NCBI GenBank assembly: GCA_022452035.1
Contig: JAKURV010000011.1
Coordinates: 1-64,000 of the forward strand
Direction of reading: 5' to 3'
Source: Acidimicrobiales bacterium
GTDB taxonomy: Bacteria > Actinomycetota > Acidimicrobiia > Acidimicrobiales > MedAcidi-G1
Length of the DNA: 64,000 nt
Shown in pieces: positions 16,806 through 25,919 of the stretch (the first letter of the stretch is position 1; the number at the start of each line of letters is the position of its first letter). The notes under the pieces are model-generated. The model ran no database searches. It was given only the letters and a program-made list of their open reading frames with translations, and was not told the DNA's origin. Position numbers and translations under genes: made by a program.

Positions 16806-18323
16806 CTAGCCGGTGAACTGGTCGTCGAGGTCGCCCAACTGAACCAGGGCCAGACCGACCTCGCCATCGCGTTCGTACTCCAACTCGACCCGTGATCCCG
16901 GTAGCCGGATCTGGATGTCGGCTCGTAGGGCACCCATGTCGCGGATGATTCGGCCATCCGACCGGAAGACGCGGTCGCCGACCAGTAGGCCCGCCAACTC
17001 GGCGGGCGATCCCTCCACCACTTCAACGATCAGGGCGCCCGGCCGTCCGTCAATGGTCGACTCGCCCCGGATGCCCAGCCATGCCGTTCCGATTGGTTCG
17101 CCCAGGATCAGACGACGGGCCACCAGCACCACTGTGTCGCTGGGGATGGCGAAGCCCACGCCGATGTTGCCGGTTGCGAAGCCAGTGCTTTGGATGGCCG
17201 TGTTCATGCCGATAACCCGGCCCTCGCGATCGGCTAACGGCCCTCCCGAGTTACCCGGGTTGATCGGCGCGTCGGTTTGGATCATGGAAACCCCGGCACA
17301 CTCGGCGCTGAATCCCGACTGGCAGCCGTACGAGTCGATGACCCTTCCCACGGCACTCACGATTCCTGCGGTGACCGTGCGGTCCAGGTCGAAGGGGCTC
17401 CCCAGGGCGACAGCCAACTGCCCCACATGGATGTCCTCGGTAAAGGCGAAAACCGCTGGCACCAGGCTGCTGTCCGGCTCGGTCAGCTGAAGCACGGCCA
17501 CGTCGCGCCGAACGTCGAACCCCACCACCTCGGCGACGATTTGCCGACCGTTGGGCAGACTGACCACCACCTCGTCGGCATCATCGACCACGTGGGCGTT
17601 GGTGACGATCCGACCCCCGTCGTCAAAGACGATGCCGGAACCGTGACTGGTCTCGGGGACCGAGACCAGCACCACCGAGTCAACCAGCGCTTCGGCCACG
17701 GCGACCACCGGCTCGTCGCCCGAATCGTCGACCGGCGCCTCGGCGAACAGACGGGCCACCAGTAACTCGACCTCCTCGGCGGTCAGGCCGGCCGACTCCT
17801 CGATAAGGCGTCCGACCACGGTTTCTACCTCTTCGGCCGACAGCCCGGCCGACTCCTCGACCACGGAGGCGGCGATAGAAGCCACGTCGTCGGTCGACAG
17901 GCCAGGGGCTTCGGAAAGCCGGTCGGCCACGATGACCTCCACGTCGGCGGCCGAGAGCCCCTCGCGCTCGGACAAAATTCCCTCGACCAGGGCCGTCACC
18001 TCGGCCTCGGACAACCCCCCGGTGGCCAGGACAGTCCCGGTCGCCTCCTCGGACCGGATCTCTAACGGGACGCTGGAAGCCGCATCGCCATCCTCGCCGC
18101 GCAGCATCCAACCGGCCACGGCCCCGGCCACCAGTGCAGCCACCAGGACGGCCACGGCGAACAAGCCCGCCAAGAGTCGGCCGCTGATGCGGACCGGAGG
18201 TTCGATCGGCGGTACGGGTGCCGGCAGCAGGCCCGGAAAGGTGGGCTCAACGGGCCGACGCCCCCCGACCTCGATGGACCGGCGGTCGACGGACCGTCGC
18301 TGGTGGGCCTGATCGTCCTCCAT
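16806..18323 (-). CDS. Membrane-anchored HtrA/DegP-like serine protease with five-repeat stalk
   Basis: Extracytoplasmic quality-control protease. Order in 505 residues: basic cytoplasmic head (1-48), one membrane helix (about 49-72), five tandem repeats of 19-20 residues with pattern GLSxxEVxxxVxxxLxE (about 103-198), trypsin-like domain with catalytic His244 (TNAHVV), Asp274 (RRDVAVL) and Ser359 (GNSGGPL), then a PDZ domain (about 405-495). Two Cys (CQSGFSAEC) in the protease domain may form a disulfide. ATG chosen because TATTTT lies 7 bases upstream. It follows a two-component pair and could be its target; that is inference. Confidence 0.92.
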   Translation of the reverse strand: MEDDQAHQRRSVDRRSIEVGGRRPVEPTFPGLLPAPVPPIEPPVRISGRLLAGLFAVAVLVAALVAGAVAGWMLRGEDGDAASSVPLEIRSEEATGTVLATGGLSEAEVTALVEGILSEREGLSAADVEVIVADRLSEAPGLSTDDVASIAASVVEESAGLSAEEVETVVGRLIEESAGLTAEEVELLVARLFAEAPVDDSGDEPVVAVAEALVDSVVLVSVPETSHGSGIVFDDGGRIVTNAHVVDDADEVVVSLPNGRQIVAEVVGFDVRRDVAVLQLTEPDSSLVPAVFAFTEDIHVGQLAVALGSPFDLDRTVTAGIVSAVGRVIDSYGCQSGFSAECAGVSMIQTDAPINPGNSGGPLADREGRVIGMNTAIQSTGFATGNIGVGFAIPSDTVVLVARRLILGEPIGTAWLGIRGESTIDGRPGALIVEVVEGSPAELAGLLVGDRVFRSDGRIIRDMGALRADIQIRLPGSRVELEYERDGEVGLALVQLGDLDDQFTG

Positions 18324-18330
18324 CAGACTG

Positions 18331-18336
18331 AAAATA
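18331..18336 (-). promoter_or_regulatory. Putative -10 box of the HtrA-like gene (leaderless)
   Basis: TATTTT ends 7 bases before the ATG; unusually AT-rich for this region. Confidence 0.55.
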
Positions 18337-18372
18337 GAGCGCCCAACGCCCAACTCCTACGCATCAAGAGAT

Positions 18373-19584
18373 TTAGGAGTCCACATACCGGGGCAACCAA
18401 AGGGTGAACGTGGCCCCCTCGCCCTCTACTGACCTCACAGTGGACCGCCCACCGTGGCCCTCGGCGATCTGGCGCACGATGGCCAGACCCAGGCCAGACC
18501 GCCCGGCTTCCCGGGCCGACGCCCGGTCACCCCTCCAGAACCGCTGAAATACCCGGTCGACGTCACCGACAGCGATCCCAGGTCCGTGGTCGATAACCGA
18601 GGCCCAGACCATCTCCTCGTCCCGGCCCACAGAGACCCGGACCGTTCCGCCCCCCGCCGAGACCCGAATGGCGTTACTCAGAAGATTCGCTACCGCGCGG
18701 CGCAGGGCCACGGCGTCCCCCACCACCTCCAGGCCATCGATCCGGTCGTGGTCCAGCACCACACCAGACCGCGAGGCAGCCGCTGCGAAGTCCTCGACCG
18801 TCTCACCTACCACGGCGCCCACGTCGATGGGCTCGCGTCGGCTGTCCGGACGCTCGTGGTGGGCGTACAGCAGTAGGTCGTCGACCAGAGCCGACATGCG
18901 CTCGGCGGCCCGGAGGGACACCCGCCCGGCCGCCCGAAAGTCCTCCGGCCCGGCCTCTGGATCGGCCATAACCACGTCCAGGTTTGTGCGCAGTACAGCC
19001 AACGGGTTACGCAGCTCGTGTGACGCCTCCTGGACGAATCGCCGCTGGCCCTCGAAAGCCTCGTCCAGCCGGTCCAGCATCTCGTCGAAGGTGTCGGCCA
19101 GGTCCCGGAGCTCGTCCGACGAGCCTCCCAGTTCGATCCGCCGGGACAGATCGGTGGCGGTGATCTCCCGGGCCACAGCCGAAATCCGACTAATGGGTCG
19201 AAGAACCAGGCCGGCCACATACCAGCCCACGGCCAGACTCCCGAGGAACACGCCGGCCAGGGCGGTGAAGGAGTAGGCCCGCAGCCGCTCGAGAGCCCTC
19301 CGGTTGACCTCCTCCTCGAAGATGACCAGCCACGGACGATCCTCCTGTTGGTCGACCGACAAAGAGGCCTGGTCGGTAGAACCCTCTTGGGCCAACTGCT
19401 CAAATCGGGCCAGGTGCGACGTGGGCTGTTCGGACAGAGCGCGGGACAGACCTAGGTAGATACCCCCCACCATCACGGCGGCCAGCGCGAAGAGAACAAT
19501 GGAGTAGAGCAGGGCCAACCGGGTACGTAGGCTGCCGAACCGGTCCGGGAAGCGCCCGGCCAGGCCCACCCCGGTCCGGTTCAC
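18373..19584 (-). CDS. Sensor histidine kinase (EnvZ/BaeS type)
   Basis: Membrane kinase of 403 residues: TM1 (about 22-45), a short external loop of about 50 residues (Gln/Glu-rich, too small for a known sensor domain), TM2 (about 105-128), HAMP, then HisKA with phospho-acceptor His189 in EASHELRNPL, and HATPase with N box NLLSNAIRVS, G1 DHGPGIA and G2 SGLGLAIV. The GTG start overlaps the regulator's stop (GTGA). The signal is unknown; the neighbouring HtrA-like protease suggests envelope stress, by analogy with MprAB-pepD, which is inference. Confidence 0.94.
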   Translation of the reverse strand: MNRTGVGLAGRFPDRFGSLRTRLALLYSIVLFALAAVMVGGIYLGLSRALSEQPTSHLARFEQLAQEGSTDQASLSVDQQEDRPWLVIFEEEVNRRALERLRAYSFTALAGVFLGSLAVGWYVAGLVLRPISRISAVAREITATDLSRRIELGGSSDELRDLADTFDEMLDRLDEAFEGQRRFVQEASHELRNPLAVLRTNLDVVMADPEAGPEDFRAAGRVSLRAAERMSALVDDLLLYAHHERPDSRREPIDVGAVVGETVEDFAAAASRSGVVLDHDRIDGLEVVGDAVALRRAVANLLSNAIRVSAGGGTVRVSVGRDEEMVWASVIDHGPGIAVGDVDRVFQRFWRGDRASAREAGRSGLGLAIVRQIAEGHGGRSTVRSVEGEGATFTLWLPRYVDS

Positions 19585-20273
19585 CGGTCCACCGGCTCAT
19601 CGACCAACCGGTAGCCCGACCCGACCACGGTCTCCAAGAGCGGCTCCTCGCCCTCCAGGGAGAGCTTGCGGCGCAATGTCCCCACGGTCACCCGCACGGT
19701 GTTGGTGAACGGGTCGGCGTGCTCGTCCCACACGTGGTCCAGGAGAACCTCCTGGGACACCACGTCGCCGGGACGGGTCATGAAGTACCGCAGCAATGCG
19801 AACTCCTTGGCCGTGAGGTCTAGATCACGCTCACCCCGGCTGGCTCGGTGGCGGGCCGTGTCCAACACCACGTCGCCGACCTCCAGTACGGCCCCCGACC
19901 GGCCCGGGTCGCGCCTCAGCAGGGAACGGATACGGGCCGAGAGTTCGTCGAAGGCAAACGGCTTGACCAGATAGTCGTCGGCCCCGACGTCCAACCCCCG
20001 TATACGGTCCTCGACGGTGTCCCGAGCCGTCAGCATCAGGATCCGGGGTGGGACCTCGCCCGGCGGATCGGCCCGCAACGTCGAGCAGACCTCCAGCCCA
20101 TCGATCCCAGGCATGGTCAGATCCAGGCAAATCAGGTCGTATGGGATGAAGGTGGCCTTCTCGATCGCCTCCGCTCCCCCATCGGCCGTGTCGACGGCGT
20201 AGCCCTCCCGACGGAGCCCTCGGGCCACCGCGTCGAGCAGGTCGGCCTCATCGTCGACCACGAGGATGCGCAC
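19581..20273 (-). CDS. OmpR/PhoB-family response regulator
   Basis: 230 residues: receiver domain with acidic pair DDE at 7-9, phospho-acceptor Asp51 (ICLDLTMPG) and the Lys of VKPFAF, followed by a winged-helix DNA-binding domain (LTAKEFALLRYFM, VRVTVGTLRRKL, GSGYRL). Co-transcribed with and overlapping the kinase gene. TACCGT lies 7 bases before its GTG, so the operon probably starts as a leaderless mRNA here. Confidence 0.95.
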   Translation of the reverse strand: MRILVVDDEADLLDAVARGLRREGYAVDTADGGAEAIEKATFIPYDLICLDLTMPGIDGLEVCSTLRADPPGEVPPRILMLTARDTVEDRIRGLDVGADDYLVKPFAFDELSARIRSLLRRDPGRSGAVLEVGDVVLDTARHRASRGERDLDLTAKEFALLRYFMTRPGDVVSQEVLLDHVWDEHADPFTNTVRVTVGTLRRKLSLEGEEPLLETVVGSGYRLVDEPVDR

Positions 20274-20280
20274 GGGGACG

Positions 20281-20286
20281 ACGGTA
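20281..20286 (-). promoter_or_regulatory. Putative -10 box of the response regulator (leaderless)
   Basis: TACCGT ends 7 bases before the GTG start. Confidence 0.55.
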
Positions 20287-20324
20287 CTCCGACCTTCCCC
20301 GCGGCCAGACCGCGGGACTCCAGA

Positions 20325-23300
20325 TCAGCCGTTGGTCAGGACTCCGAGCCGCCGGGCCACCCGCTCGGCCTCCACCCGCTCGCTGATCACCCTCGACGAC
20401 CCGCCGGGAGCCATCGATACGCCGTAGAGGCAGTCGGCGGCCTCCATGGTCCGCTTCTGGTGACTGACGATCATCAGCTGGGCGTGGTCTCGGAACTGGT
20501 CGACCAGGCCCAGGAACCGGTGCAGGTTGACGTCGTCGAGGGCCGCCTCCACCTCGTCCATGACGTAGAACGGCGAAGGACGACTGCGGAACACGGCGAA
20601 CAGGAAGGCCAGGGCGGTTAGTGACCGCTCGCCGCCGGACAGCAGCGAGAGCTTCTTAACGTTCTTGCCCGAGGGTCGCGCCTCCACGTCGAGACCCGTC
20701 TCCAGTAGGTCGTCGGGATCGGTGAGGCGCAGCTGCCCCTCACCACCAGGGAAGAGGGCATCGAACAGGTCGGTGAAGTGGCTTGACACCTCGGCGAAGG
20801 CAGCAGCGAACACCGACACAATCTCTTCGTCCACCGACCGAATGACCTTCCTCAGGTCCTTACGGGTGGAACGGATGTCGTCCAACTGCTCTTGGAGGAA
20901 CTCATGGCGCTCCCGGAGACCGTCAAACTCAGCCAAAGCCAGCGGGTTAACCGGTCCCATCAACTTCAGCTCGCGCTCTAGGTCGGCTATCCGGTTGGCC
21001 GCCGTTACCCCCTCGTCCAGTTCGGGGCACGGAGCATCCAGGGCGGCGTCGGGCTCCAGGTCGAACTCGGCGCGGATCGACTCGGTCAGGCTCTCAAGGC
21101 GCAAACGTGTCTCAGCCCGCTCGATCTCCAGCCTCGACTGGTGCTCACGGGCCTCCCGGAGGACGGTCTCGGCAGTCGAGCGCTCGCGACGCAGGCCGTC
21201 CAGGCGGGCGGCCACGGCCCGAACCCGCTCGGATTGCTGGCGCCGGTGATCACGCAGGGCATCCAACCGGGTATCGACCATCGACAGGCGCTCATCCAAC
21301 GCCGCTGTGAGTTCACGGGTAGCGGCCTCCCGCCCGTCTAGGTCACCGCGCTGGGCAGCGGCAGCGGCCCGCTCGTCGGCCAACTGGCCCAACCGTGACC
21401 TCAGGTCGGTAGCCCGAGCCCGAACCACGGTCTGGCGACCGGTGGCCTCGGCGACCCGAACGTCGTGGCCGGTTCGTCGGGCACCCAGCTCGGCGGCCCG
21501 CTCCTCCAGTGAACTCCGGGCAGCGTTCATCCGGTGTCCTGCCTCCACGGACGCCTCCTCGACCGCCTCCAGACCGGGCAGGCGCCGCTCCAAGTCGTCG
21601 ACCCTCCGGGCCTCGTCTTCCAGGCGCTGGCCCAACTCGCCCAGGCGGGTCCGCAGCGACTCCGCCTCGGTAGTCAGGTCACGACGTTCGACCTGCAGCC
21701 GCTGGAGCGCCTCGGTCGACGCCGTGAACCGGCCGTCATGCTCGTCCAGGGCCCGGTTCCGACGGGCCACCTCGTCGTCGGCGTCGCCCGTCGCCCGCTC
21801 GGCCACGTCCAGGGCCCGGGTGGCCTCGCCCCGCTCGACCTCGGCATCGGCCAGCCGGCGCTCGGCATCGGCCAGCGCTGCGCCGGTCGCTCCCCGCCCG
21901 TCCCCACCGATCCGCCAGCCCGACGGGCCGAAACGGTCACCGGCCAGGGTGACGATGATGGACTCCGGGTAGCTCAGGGCCAGATCGACCACGGCGTCAA
22001 GATCGCCGTCGACGACCACGGCGTGGCCAAGCAAGCGGTCTAGGAGACCGTCGACGCCCTCCCGTCGGGCCCGGACCCGGGACCGGATGGGCGACCCCAC
22101 CGGCGGAGAAGAACAACCGCTCGAGCCGGCGTCCAGAGCCAGCACAGCCGCCGAGAGCCGACCTTCGCGCAGGGCGGTCAGGGCGTGTCGAGCCTGGCCG
22201 ACGTCGCCGACCACCACAGCGTCCAGCGCCGAACCCGCCGCTGCCTCGAAGGCCGCCTCGAAGCCATCGTCCACCTCGACCAGGTCCAGCAGCGTCCCCA
22301 ACACGCCTTCGATGCCGGCCAAGTGCTCGGCGCCGGCCCGTGACCGGGCCTCGTTCAGGGCCAGGGACAGGGCATCCACCCGGGCTGTCACCGACTGGAC
22401 TTCAGCCTCGGCGGCCATGACCCGTTCCCAAGCCGCGTTCCGGGCCACGGCGGCCCCGTGGGCCCGGGACTCGGACTCGGCCACGGCCTCCACCAGGGGC
22501 TCTTCGGCTGTCTCTCCCACCGACAGTTCAGAGCGTAAGCAATCGGCCTCGGCGTCCAGGCGAGTCGATGCCTCCTCCAACCCGCCCAGTCGAATGCCTA
22601 GGCGCTCACGCTCCGAGGTGGCCTGGGCAACGGCGGCCCTCAGGACGCCGAGCTCGCCACGAGCCTCGGCGGCGTGACCGCCCAGGGCCGGCACGCCTTC
22701 CGACCAGTCCATCTCGAAGGCCGCCCGATCGGCGGCCAGCTCGGTCTCGGCCACGGCCAAGCGCTCGGCCTCCGGTGCCAGGCGGTCGGCCTCAGCGTCC
22801 AATTCGGCGGCCTCGGCCTCGGCCCGCTCCAACTCCACCTCCAAGCCCACGACTACCTGCTGGGAGGCCAGAGACGACCGCTCCCGCTCAATGCCCCGGA
22901 GCCGTTCGACCAGAAGGGCCCTGAGACCCCGACCTCGCTCCCGCAGGGACTCCAGCCGCACCAGCCGGTCGCCCAGGTCGTCGCCTCCCCTGGCAGCCAA
23001 CTCGGTCTCGGCCGCCGCGACCTCGGCGTCCACTCGGGCCAGCACCCCACCCTGGGTCGACTCATCGGCAGCCAGCGTGGAGCGCCGCCCAGCCTCGTCC
23101 CGGGCCCTGGTCTGGAGGGTGTCCAGCTCCCGTCCCGCCCGGTGGAGGCGCAAAGCGGTCAACTCGCCCAGCAGGTCGCCGTGCCGGCGGGCAGCATCGG
23201 CCTGACGTTCCAGCGGACGGAGCTGTCGGCGGACCTCGCGCAGCAGGTCAGACAGCCGGTCCAGGTTGGTTTCGGTGGCCCGCAACCGCCGCTGAGCCTT

Positions 23301-23825
23301 CTCCTTACGGCGCCGGTATTTCAGGATCCCGGCCGCGTCCTCGATGATCATCCGCCGGTCCTCCGGACGGGCGTTCAGTACGGCGTCGATCTGGCCCTGG
23401 GAGATGATGACGTGCTGTTGGCGGCCGACCCCCACGTCGGACAGCAGTTCCTGGATGTCCAGCAGGCGGCAGGGCGCGCCGTTCATCGAGTACTCGCTAT
23501 CACCGCTTCGGAACAGGGTCCGGGTGATGGTCACTTCCGCAAACTCCACCGGGAGCTGGCCCAACGAGTTGTCGATGGTCAACGAGACCTCAGCCCGACC
23601 CAGGGCAGCCCTGGTGGACGTGCCAGCAAAGATGACATCGTCCATCTTCTGGGATCGCACGGCGCTCGGCGCCTGGGCGCCCAGCACCCACGCGATGGCG
23701 TCCACCACGTTGGACTTTCCACTGCCGTTGGGCCCTACGACCACCGTGACACCGGGCTCCATCTCCAGGGTCGCCGTGTCAGCGAACGACTTGAAGCCCT
23801 TGATGGTCAGCTGTTTCAGGAACAC
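20325..23825 (-). CDS. smc: Chromosome segregation protein SMC
   Basis: Condensin-type ATPase that compacts and segregates chromosomes with ScpA/ScpB (not in this window). 1166 residues: Walker A GPNGSGKSN near the N-terminus with KQLTIKGFKSFAD, long coiled coil, hinge around 500-640 (EGVLGTLLDLVEVDDGFE...), second coiled coil, and C-terminal head with LSGGERSLTALAFLFA (signature) and YVMDEVEAALDDVN (Walker B). The GTG start gives (M)FLKQLTIKGF; upstream residues are not conserved. Preceded by the degenerate fpg gene. Confidence 0.97.
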   Translation of the reverse strand: MFLKQLTIKGFKSFADTATLEMEPGVTVVVGPNGSGKSNVVDAIAWVLGAQAPSAVRSQKMDDVIFAGTSTRAALGRAEVSLTIDNSLGQLPVEFAEVTITRTLFRSGDSEYSMNGAPCRLLDIQELLSDVGVGRQQHVIISQGQIDAVLNARPEDRRMIIEDAAGILKYRRRKEKAQRRLRATETNLDRLSDLLREVRRQLRPLERQADAARRHGDLLGELTALRLHRAGRELDTLQTRARDEAGRRSTLAADESTQGGVLARVDAEVAAAETELAARGGDDLGDRLVRLESLRERGRGLRALLVERLRGIERERSSLASQQVVVGLEVELERAEAEAAELDAEADRLAPEAERLAVAETELAADRAAFEMDWSEGVPALGGHAAEARGELGVLRAAVAQATSERERLGIRLGGLEEASTRLDAEADCLRSELSVGETAEEPLVEAVAESESRAHGAAVARNAAWERVMAAEAEVQSVTARVDALSLALNEARSRAGAEHLAGIEGVLGTLLDLVEVDDGFEAAFEAAAGSALDAVVVGDVGQARHALTALREGRLSAAVLALDAGSSGCSSPPVGSPIRSRVRARREGVDGLLDRLLGHAVVVDGDLDAVVDLALSYPESIIVTLAGDRFGPSGWRIGGDGRGATGAALADAERRLADAEVERGEATRALDVAERATGDADDEVARRNRALDEHDGRFTASTEALQRLQVERRDLTTEAESLRTRLGELGQRLEDEARRVDDLERRLPGLEAVEEASVEAGHRMNAARSSLEERAAELGARRTGHDVRVAEATGRQTVVRARATDLRSRLGQLADERAAAAAQRGDLDGREAATRELTAALDERLSMVDTRLDALRDHRRQQSERVRAVAARLDGLRRERSTAETVLREAREHQSRLEIERAETRLRLESLTESIRAEFDLEPDAALDAPCPELDEGVTAANRIADLERELKLMGPVNPLALAEFDGLRERHEFLQEQLDDIRSTRKDLRKVIRSVDEEIVSVFAAAFAEVSSHFTDLFDALFPGGEGQLRLTDPDDLLETGLDVEARPSGKNVKKLSLLSGGERSLTALAFLFAVFRSRPSPFYVMDEVEAALDDVNLHRFLGLVDQFRDHAQLMIVSHQKRTMEAADCLYGVSMAPGGSSRVISERVEAERVARRLGVLTNG

Positions 23826-23919
23826 GCAGGACCCCGCGCGCCGCCCGCCCAAATCACAGGGGTGTCATTCGCCATTCACGCCACCCTAGGCGCGCCAAAG
23901 GCGCCCGAGGGGCGCTCCG

Positions 23920-24759
23920 TCAGACCTGGGTCTCGCAGAAGTAAGTCCAGCTTCCCTTGAGCTTGATTCGCTGGATGGCTGACCGGTTGCGCTGGCTGAG
24001 CGCACCCGCCCGGCCGTAAACCGCCAAGTGGTCGCCGTAGGTCCCCGGCTCGCCGTACAGGTCGACGAACGGACGCTCTTCGAGGTCAGTCCCTCGGTAC
24101 TTGATGGCATCGTTGACCACCGAGATCATCGCCCCATGGAGGCGCCGGACCTCCTGGGTGGAAAGGGTGTTGCTGATCCGGTCGTAGCGCAGTCCGGCGT
24201 GGAACAGGATCTCGTCGGAGTAAACGTCGCCGATGCCCACCACCACCGTGTCGTCGCACAGGAGATCCTTGAGCGGTACCTCCCTAGCCAGGACCTGTCC
24301 TCCGAACATCGTCCACGGAACCATCTCGCCGGCCGGATCGATGCCCAGCGTGGCCAGGTCTGGGAACTCAGTGAGCAGCTGGTCGCCGGACACCACGCAC
24401 ACCTCCGAGGTGCCGCCGGGGTCGATCAGGCGGACCTGACCGCCCACCGTGAAAGTGAAGGTCATCTCGGTGCCGGGTGCCTTCGCGTCCCGGGCGGCGT
24501 GCCGCCGAATACTGGAGCCGGCGCCCGGGCGGATGACCAGTAGGTCGTCTTCCATCTTGATGACCAGGGTGAGTCCGATCCGGCGGACCGGGCCCAACTT
24601 GCAGCCCTCCACCGTTCCGGCGAACGATCGGCGGGTGCGGTACCGGGCCAGGGTGGCCATCGAGGCGACCTCCACCGTCTTCACCTTGCGGCCGGAAATC
24701 TCCCGGTCCAGGGCGTAGCGGATGATCTCTACCTCGGGTAGTTCGTGTTCGAGAGTCAC
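23920..24759 (-). CDS. Fpg/MutM-fold protein lacking catalytic and zinc-finger residues
   Basis: Clearly homologous to formamidopyrimidine-DNA glycosylase: N-terminal ELPEVEIIRYALDR, an intact helix-two-turn-helix (GIGDVYSDEILFHAGLRYD, about 185-203) and family-like ending. Yet the nucleophile Pro2 is absent (GTG-T-L-E-H before ELPEVE), the catalytic hairpin Lys is missing (RRIGLTLVI), HLGMSG is replaced by RPGAGS, DPRTFGE by DPGGTSE, and the C-terminal zinc finger keeps only one Cys (YFCETQV). The 279-residue frame is intact. The GTG overlaps the rnc stop (GTGA), so no alternative MPELPEVE start exists. Likely a non-glycosylase DNA-binding derivative; a zincless glycosylase is less likely. 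Confidence 0.85.
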   Translation of the reverse strand: MTLEHELPEVEIIRYALDREISGRKVKTVEVASMATLARYRTRRSFAGTVEGCKLGPVRRIGLTLVIKMEDDLLVIRPGAGSSIRRHAARDAKAPGTEMTFTFTVGGQVRLIDPGGTSEVCVVSGDQLLTEFPDLATLGIDPAGEMVPWTMFGGQVLAREVPLKDLLCDDTVVVGIGDVYSDEILFHAGLRYDRISNTLSTQEVRRLHGAMISVVNDAIKYRGTDLEERPFVDLYGEPGTYGDHLAVYGRAGALSQRNRSAIQRIKLKGSWTYFCETQV

Positions 24760-25511
24760 GTTGATTCCTGACCTGTCGTCGGAGTCCCAGCCTCAACCGG
24801 GGATGGGTGTTCAAGGGCGTCCCAGGCCAACTGGGCCGCCTCCTGCTCGGCCCGCTTGCGCGACGTGCCGGTTGCCGGGCCGTACGAACGCCCGGCCACC
24901 TCGACCACAGCGTGGAACCGCTTGTCGTGGTCCGGACCGTCGTCGGTCAGCACATAGCGCGGCGGCGGGTCGGATCGGCGGGCGGCCAACTCCTGGAGGC
25001 GCGTCTTGAAGTCGTGGAGGCCCGGATCGACCGCCGAGTCGGCCAGCACGTCGGCGAACAGCCGGTCCACGACCGTCCTCACGGCCGCCGGCCCACCGTC
25101 TAGGTAGACAGCGGCGACCACAGCCTCCAGGGCATCGGCCAAGATCGAGTCCTTGTCGCTCCCACCGGTCGATGACTCGCCCCGACCTAGGCGGAGTGCC
25201 TCACCCAACGGGATCGACCGGGCCACGTCGGCCAACGCCGGGGTGCTCACTACGGCGGCCCGGATCAGAGCCAGTTGGCCCTCGGGCAGCCCAGGATGGT
25301 CGCGGTAGACACGTTCAGCGACCGCAAACCCCAGCACAGCGTCACCCAAGAACTCCAGCCGCTCGTTGGAGGAGGCCTCGTGCTCGGCACACCACGACCG
25401 GTGGGTCAGGGCGATCTCCAGTAGGTCCGGATCACCGAACCGGTGGCCAAGACCGTCCTCGAGGGCTTCCGAAACGACGGACCGCGGGTCAGCCGAGACG
25501 GGAGACGACAT
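24756..25511 (-). CDS. rnc: Ribonuclease III
   Basis: Double-strand-specific endonuclease for rRNA and mRNA processing. Catalytic domain with the signature NERLEFLGDAVLG and the second acidic cluster DALEAVVAAVYLDGG; C-terminal dsRNA-binding domain (DFKTRLQELAARR ... GTSRKRAEQEAAQLAWDAL). About 251 residues with a Pro/Thr-rich tail. I chose the ATG at 25511, which overlaps acpP by 23 bases; a slightly longer ATG start (25523) cannot be excluded. The acpP-rnc-fpg-smc order is usual in Actinobacteria. Confidence 0.95.
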   Translation of the reverse strand: MSSPVSADPRSVVSEALEDGLGHRFGDPDLLEIALTHRSWCAEHEASSNERLEFLGDAVLGFAVAERVYRDHPGLPEGQLALIRAAVVSTPALADVARSIPLGEALRLGRGESSTGGSDKDSILADALEAVVAAVYLDGGPAAVRTVVDRLFADVLADSAVDPGLHDFKTRLQELAARRSDPPPRYVLTDDGPDHDKRFHAVVEVAGRSYGPATGTSRKRAEQEAAQLAWDALEHPSPVEAGTPTTGQEST

Positions 25512-25779
25512 AGTCGACGGCATCGCGGACTGTCTTGAGGTCCTCGAGGTCATCGTCCTCGATCCGGAAGCCGGCAGAACGCTCGCTGAGTTCCTCCTCC
25601 AGGGCCTCCACCAACTCGATAAGGGCCAGCGAGTCGGCGTCGAGGTCGTCGGCGAACGAGTTGCCCTCGCCGATCTCGGACGGCTCGATCTCCAGGATGT
25701 CGGCGAGACGGTCGCGGATCAGTTCCAGGACCTCGTCGCGCCCGATCGGGACGCCCTCGACATGGGTTTCTGCGGGCAC
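25489..25779 (-). CDS. acpP: Acyl carrier protein
   Basis: Carries acyl chains on 4'-phosphopantetheine during fatty acid synthesis. 96 residues with the attachment motif DLDADSLALIELVEALEEEL (Ser in DSL) and an acidic helical bundle; the loop before the last helix (SERSAGFRIEDDDLEDLKT) is a few residues longer than usual. GTG start with GAGGAG 5 bases upstream. It lies between plsX and rnc, linking phospholipid and fatty acid synthesis. Confidence 0.95.
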   Translation of the reverse strand: MPAETHVEGVPIGRDEVLELIRDRLADILEIEPSEIGEGNSFADDLDADSLALIELVEALEEELSERSAGFRIEDDDLEDLKTVRDAVDYVVSRLG

Positions 25780-25858
25780 GTCGGCTCCTCGCCGTTCAGA
25801 GATGTGGGGTGGTCATCGGCCGCCGGGGACAATGAATCAGCCCCAGGAACGGTGGGTC

Positions 25859-25864
25859 ATCCTA
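25859..25864 (-). promoter_or_regulatory. Possible -10 box for acpP-rnc
   Basis: TAGGAT in the 140-base plsX-acpP gap. Transcription from here would give a leader of about 75 bases ending in the acpP Shine-Dalgarno. No convincing -35 was seen. Confidence 0.35.
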
Positions 25865-25919
25865 CCGGTCACAACCCTGGGTCGGAGCGTGGTCGAAAGG
25901 GATGGAGATGGTGGGAAGG

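Noticed and set aside
23920-24759. Calling the fpg-like gene a pseudogene or a sequencing error
   Set aside because: No stop or frameshift, normal length, kept translational coupling to rnc and a well-preserved core. The losses are confined to functional sites.
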